This document shows, piece by piece, positions 61,905 through 64,000 of a DNA stretch of 64,000 bases. Numbering within the stretch: position 1 is the first letter of the stretch; each line of letters starts with the position of its first letter. Source of the stretch: VRUE01 sp963764365 (GTDB taxonomy: Bacteria; Actinomycetota; Thermoleophilia; Solirubrobacterales; 70-9). The position numbers and the translations under genes are program-made. The DNA is taken from the NCBI GenBank assembly GCA_963764365.1, contig CAVXSI010000022.1, positions 124,001 through 188,000 of the forward strand, given 5' to 3'. The notes below the pieces were generated by a model, which was not told the origin of the DNA, searched no databases, and saw only the letters and a list, made by a program, of their open reading frames with translations.

Positions 61905-61987
61905 CATCCCGGTAGGGGTGGAGCGTCTTGTGCTTTTTCGCCCGACCGCGTCGGCGAGAGACGCCCCGCGCCCGGCGAAAAAGTTAA
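61905..61987. repeat. Fold-back element, family B, copy 2 (core)
   Basis: GGAGCGTCTTGTGCTTTTTC, then GCGAGAGACGCC and GGCGAAAAAGTTAAGG matches the 26214-26326 element at both ends and shares TTTTTCGC / GGCGAAAAA with the two coding copies. Its outer arms merge with the larger fold-back that follows. It lies just after the flippase stop. Confidence 0.65.
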
Positions 61988-62315
61988 GGCCCTATCCCGA
62001 TAGGCGATCGCACCCCTGGATACGGCCCAGGACACGGCGCGGATTCGGCCCCGTCGCGAATCCCACATGGCGCTGCCATGCGGAATCCGCGCCGGGGCCG
62101 CCCCGCTTGGTCCCGAACCGTCCCAGGGGCACGCCCCCTAACGGGATAGGGCCGAAGCCTGAATCCACCGAGGTCGGCGAGACTCTCCGCTTCGCAGGCC
62201 GAGCCGGGGGGCCGATTCCCGCTCACCCTGGTGGTGGTGCTACCTGGGTGGAGGGAAGTGGATCCCGGCGCAGGGATGCGGAGTAAAGAGGCCGGCGAGA
62301 TCGGTGGATTCGGGC
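61988..62315. repeat. Nested fold-backs between flippase and glycosyltransferase
   Basis: A gene-free stretch of over 300 bases made almost wholly of inverted repeats. GGCCCTATCCCG at 61988 pairs with CGGGATAGGGCC ending 62153; within it GGCGCGGATTC (62036-62046) pairs with GAATCCGCGCC (62083-62093). A second unit pairs GAATCCACCGA near 62161 with TCGGTGGATTC near 62301 and abuts the leftward glycosyltransferase stop. No reading frame here looks real. Confidence 0.65.
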
Positions 62316-63250
62316 TAAGGCTGGCCTCCCCCTTCAGCCCGATCCCGAAGGCTTGCCCCACGCCCCGGGAAGAGCGCCTGGCGAGCGTGCGCCCGGTAGA
62401 CGCGACCGGGTTGGCTGGGAAGGACCGCCGCCGCCAGCGCTCGCACCGCGTAGGACCAGGCAGTGAGAACGCGCACCGCCAATGCCGCCGTCCCCCCATG
62501 GTGCTTGCGCATGTAGAGGTCGCGGTTGCGGTGGAATTCGACGATCCGCGGCAGGCCGGCGGCGAGGTCGGTCGAGAGCTGGTCGTGATGGACGGCCTCC
62601 GCCGCGGGAACGAAGAGCGTGTGCCGGCCCCGGTCGGCCAACCGCCTGCAGAAATCGCACTCGTCGTAGTAGACGAAGAAGGCCGGGTCGAGATAGCCGA
62701 CCTCGGCGGCAGCCTCGCGCCGGACCAGCAGGGCGCTCGACTGCGCCCAGTCGACCCGCCGGGTGACGGTTTCCCTGCTCTGCACGGTCAGCGGCCGATG
62801 CAGGAAGAGGGCACCGGCCAGCGCCGTGCCAACCCCGGGGAAGCGCCAGGCGCAGGGGACGGGCCTGCCGCCGGAGTCGAGCAGCCGCGCCCCGGCGGCC
62901 CCGGCGCGCGGGTCGCCGTCGAGCGCCGCGACCAGCGCCTCGGCGGCGCCCGGTCGCAGCTCGGAGTCCTCGTTCAGCAAGAGGCAGTAGCGGCCGGCCG
63001 CCTCGCGCATCATGGTCGAGTCGTTCTCCGCCTTGCCGGCGCGTCGCTCCAGCGCGATCAGGCGGACATCGCCGCCACGCGCCCGCACCGCCTCGGCCGA
63101 GCCGTCGTCGGAGGCGTTGTCGAGGACGAGGATCTCGCGCTCGACCCCCGCCGGATGGGTGCGCTCGATCGCGTCGAGGCAGGCGAGCAGGTGCTCGCGG
63201 CCGTTCGTGTTCACGACGCAGTAGGAGAGCGCGGGTTCCACGCGGGTCAC
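62315..63250 (-). CDS. Glycosyltransferase family 2
   Basis: A 311-residue GT-A glycosyltransferase. Visible: YCVVNTNGREHLLACLDAI, ILVLDNASDDGSAEAV, the metal-site equivalent LLLNEDSELRPGAAEAL (N-E-D-S in place of DxD), WAQSSALLVRREAAAEVG and FFVYYDECDFCRRLADRG. These are features of rhamnosyl/galactofuranosyl-type GT2 enzymes. No membrane helix is clear; the C-terminal part is amphipathic. I chose GTG at 63250; GTG 63241 is also possible, and the frame beyond comes from the repeat C4. It is convergent with the flippase. Confidence 0.9.
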   Translation of the reverse strand: MTRVEPALSYCVVNTNGREHLLACLDAIERTHPAGVEREILVLDNASDDGSAEAVRARGGDVRLIALERRAGKAENDSTMMREAAGRYCLLLNEDSELRPGAAEALVAALDGDPRAGAAGARLLDSGGRPVPCAWRFPGVGTALAGALFLHRPLTVQSRETVTRRVDWAQSSALLVRREAAAEVGYLDPAFFVYYDECDFCRRLADRGRHTLFVPAAEAVHHDQLSTDLAAGLPRIVEFHRNRDLYMRKHHGGTAALAVRVLTAWSYAVRALAAAVLPSQPGRVYRAHARQALFPGRGASLRDRAEGGGQP

Positions 63251-63260
63251 GATAATCGTC

Positions 63261-63423
63261 GGCGCATGACCCCCCGGCCCCGCACATCCGGATGACGCGC
63301 GTGGCACTGCGCATACCTGCGTCCTCGGCCCCGCCCCTGGCGCTGCCGAGGACGGCGCCCTGCATCCTTGGCCTACCTGGCCAAGCACGTTCCCGGCTGC
63401 ACGTTGCCGGGGGGTCAGGCGCC
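63261..63423. repeat. Fold-back element, family C, copy 4
   Basis: The arms 63261-63278 and 63406-63423 pair at 17 of 18 positions (GGCGCATGACCCCCCGGC). The core keeps CTGCGTCCTCGG and CCTGCATCC and contains CGAGGAC-type inner pairing. It fills the space between two divergent glycosyltransferase starts, 11 bp from one and 3 bp from the other, so it must contain or displace both promoters. Confidence 0.65.
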
Positions 63424-63425
63424 TG

Positions 63426-64000
63426 ATGAAGGTGCAATTGGTCGATCCCTCGGCCTTCACGCCGCCCTACGATCGTGCGCTCGCCGCGGCCCTGGCCCGC
63501 GCCGGCGCCGAGGTCGAGCTGCTCACCAGCCGATTTCTCTACGGACCGGTCCCGGCGCCGGAGGGCTACCGGGTGCAGGAGCGCTTCTACCGCCGCACCG
63601 CCGCCCGCGGCCTCGACGCGCCCTTCCGCCGCGCCTTCAAGGCGAGCGAGCACGTCGGCGACATGCTGCGCTTCCGCCGCGACTCGGGCCGAGCCCGGCA
63701 CGCCGGCGCTGTCATGGGCCCCGACGTCGTCCATTACCAGTGGCTGACCTTCCCCTGGGTCGATCCCGCCCTGCTGCCGCCGGCCCGCCCCCGCCTGATG
63801 ACCGCCCACTACGTGCTGCCGCCGCGCCCGCGACGCAGGCAGCTCGCCGCCGCCCGCCGGGCCTTCGGCGCGATGGACGCCGTCGTCGCCCACTCCGAGC
63901 ACGGCGCGCGTCGCTTGCGCGAGACGGTGGGCCTCGACCCCGCCCGCGTCCGCGTGATCCACCACGGCGCCTTCGACTACCTGACCCGGCTGCCACGGGA
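63426..64000 (+). CDS. Glycosyltransferase family 4 (partial, runs off the window)
   Basis: The first 191 residues of a GT-B glycosyltransferase. KVQLVDPSAFTPPYDRALAAAL is the usual first strand and helix; GPDVVHYQWLTFPWVDP, LMTAHYVLP and DAVVAHSEHGARRLRE are the acceptor-side motifs, and RVRVIHHGAFDYL begins the linker to the donor domain, which lies outside the window. The start is ATG at 63426, directly after fold-back C4. Its composition and place suit surface-polysaccharide assembly. Confidence 0.85.
   Translation, partial: MKVQLVDPSAFTPPYDRALAAALARAGAEVELLTSRFLYGPVPAPEGYRVQERFYRRTAARGLDAPFRRAFKASEHVGDMLRFRRDSGRARHAGAVMGPDVVHYQWLTFPWVDPALLPPARPRLMTAHYVLPPRPRRRQLAAARRAFGAMDAVVAHSEHGARRLRETVGLDPARVRVIHHGAFDYLTRLPR

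Overview
The window is high-GC chromosomal DNA from an actinobacterium. It carries the actinobacterial FHA / PP2C / FtsW / PBP / PASTA-kinase cell-growth operon, but its cytochrome bc complex is of the split, Bacillus-like type, and an AhbA-AhbB-like fusion sits between hemB and hemL. Together with several small secreted proteins I do not recognise, this points to a deep-branching lineage such as Thermoleophilia/Solirubrobacterales. That placement is inference. The chromosomal replication-origin neighbourhood lies at about 23.7-38 kb: parB, parA, rsmG, jag, yidC, yidD, rnpA and rpmH run leftward, while dnaA, dnaN, recF, dciA-like, gyrB and gyrA run rightward. A near-consensus parS site lies in the yidD/rnpA overlap.

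Layout. 0-5 kb: tatA, a zinc-ribbon protein, a long-chain prenyl diphosphate synthase with a menaquinone methyltransferase, and a three-gene menaquinol:cytochrome c reductase. 5-9.5 kb: an MMPL/RND exporter and two secreted proteins. 9.6-13.5 kb: a small prenyl-synthase-like protein and the heme cluster hemB, siroheme-decarboxylase-like fusion, hemL. 13.7-23.5 kb: an ABC exporter, a YmdB-type phosphodiesterase, a large membrane protein, an alkaline-phosphatase-family protein, an aminotransferase, a first D-Ala-D-Ala ligase and a bifunctional-nuclease-family protein. 23.6-38 kb: tRNA-Ile and the origin cluster. 38-50 kb: HNH nuclease, pheA, an anchored protein, then the growth and signalling operon ending with a second D-Ala-D-Ala ligase. 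50-55 kb: a CZB-GGDEF diguanylate cyclase, purM with a Ser/Thr kinase, uppP and a DedA protein. 55-64 kb: surface-polysaccharide genes (sugar dehydratase, O-antigen ligase, flippase, two glycosyltransferases); the last runs off the edge.

The most unusual feature is a large set of fold-back elements of about 80-170 bp. Most belong to families whose inner cores are shared between copies, while the outer arms are different at each locus yet nearly perfectly complementary within a copy. They lie mostly between genes and often contain stop codons. Several lie inside reading frames and encode inserted peptides: two in the O-antigen ligase and three in the 16.8-18.6 kb membrane protein. I know of no named repeat class with shared cores and locus-specific, covarying arms.

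Four genes (MMPL exporter, gyrB, a LytR_C-domain protein and the flippase) are each interrupted by a frameshift that one additional G in a G run would repair. Since gyrB is essential, systematic sequence error is the likeliest cause, and these entries are given as single spanning genes.
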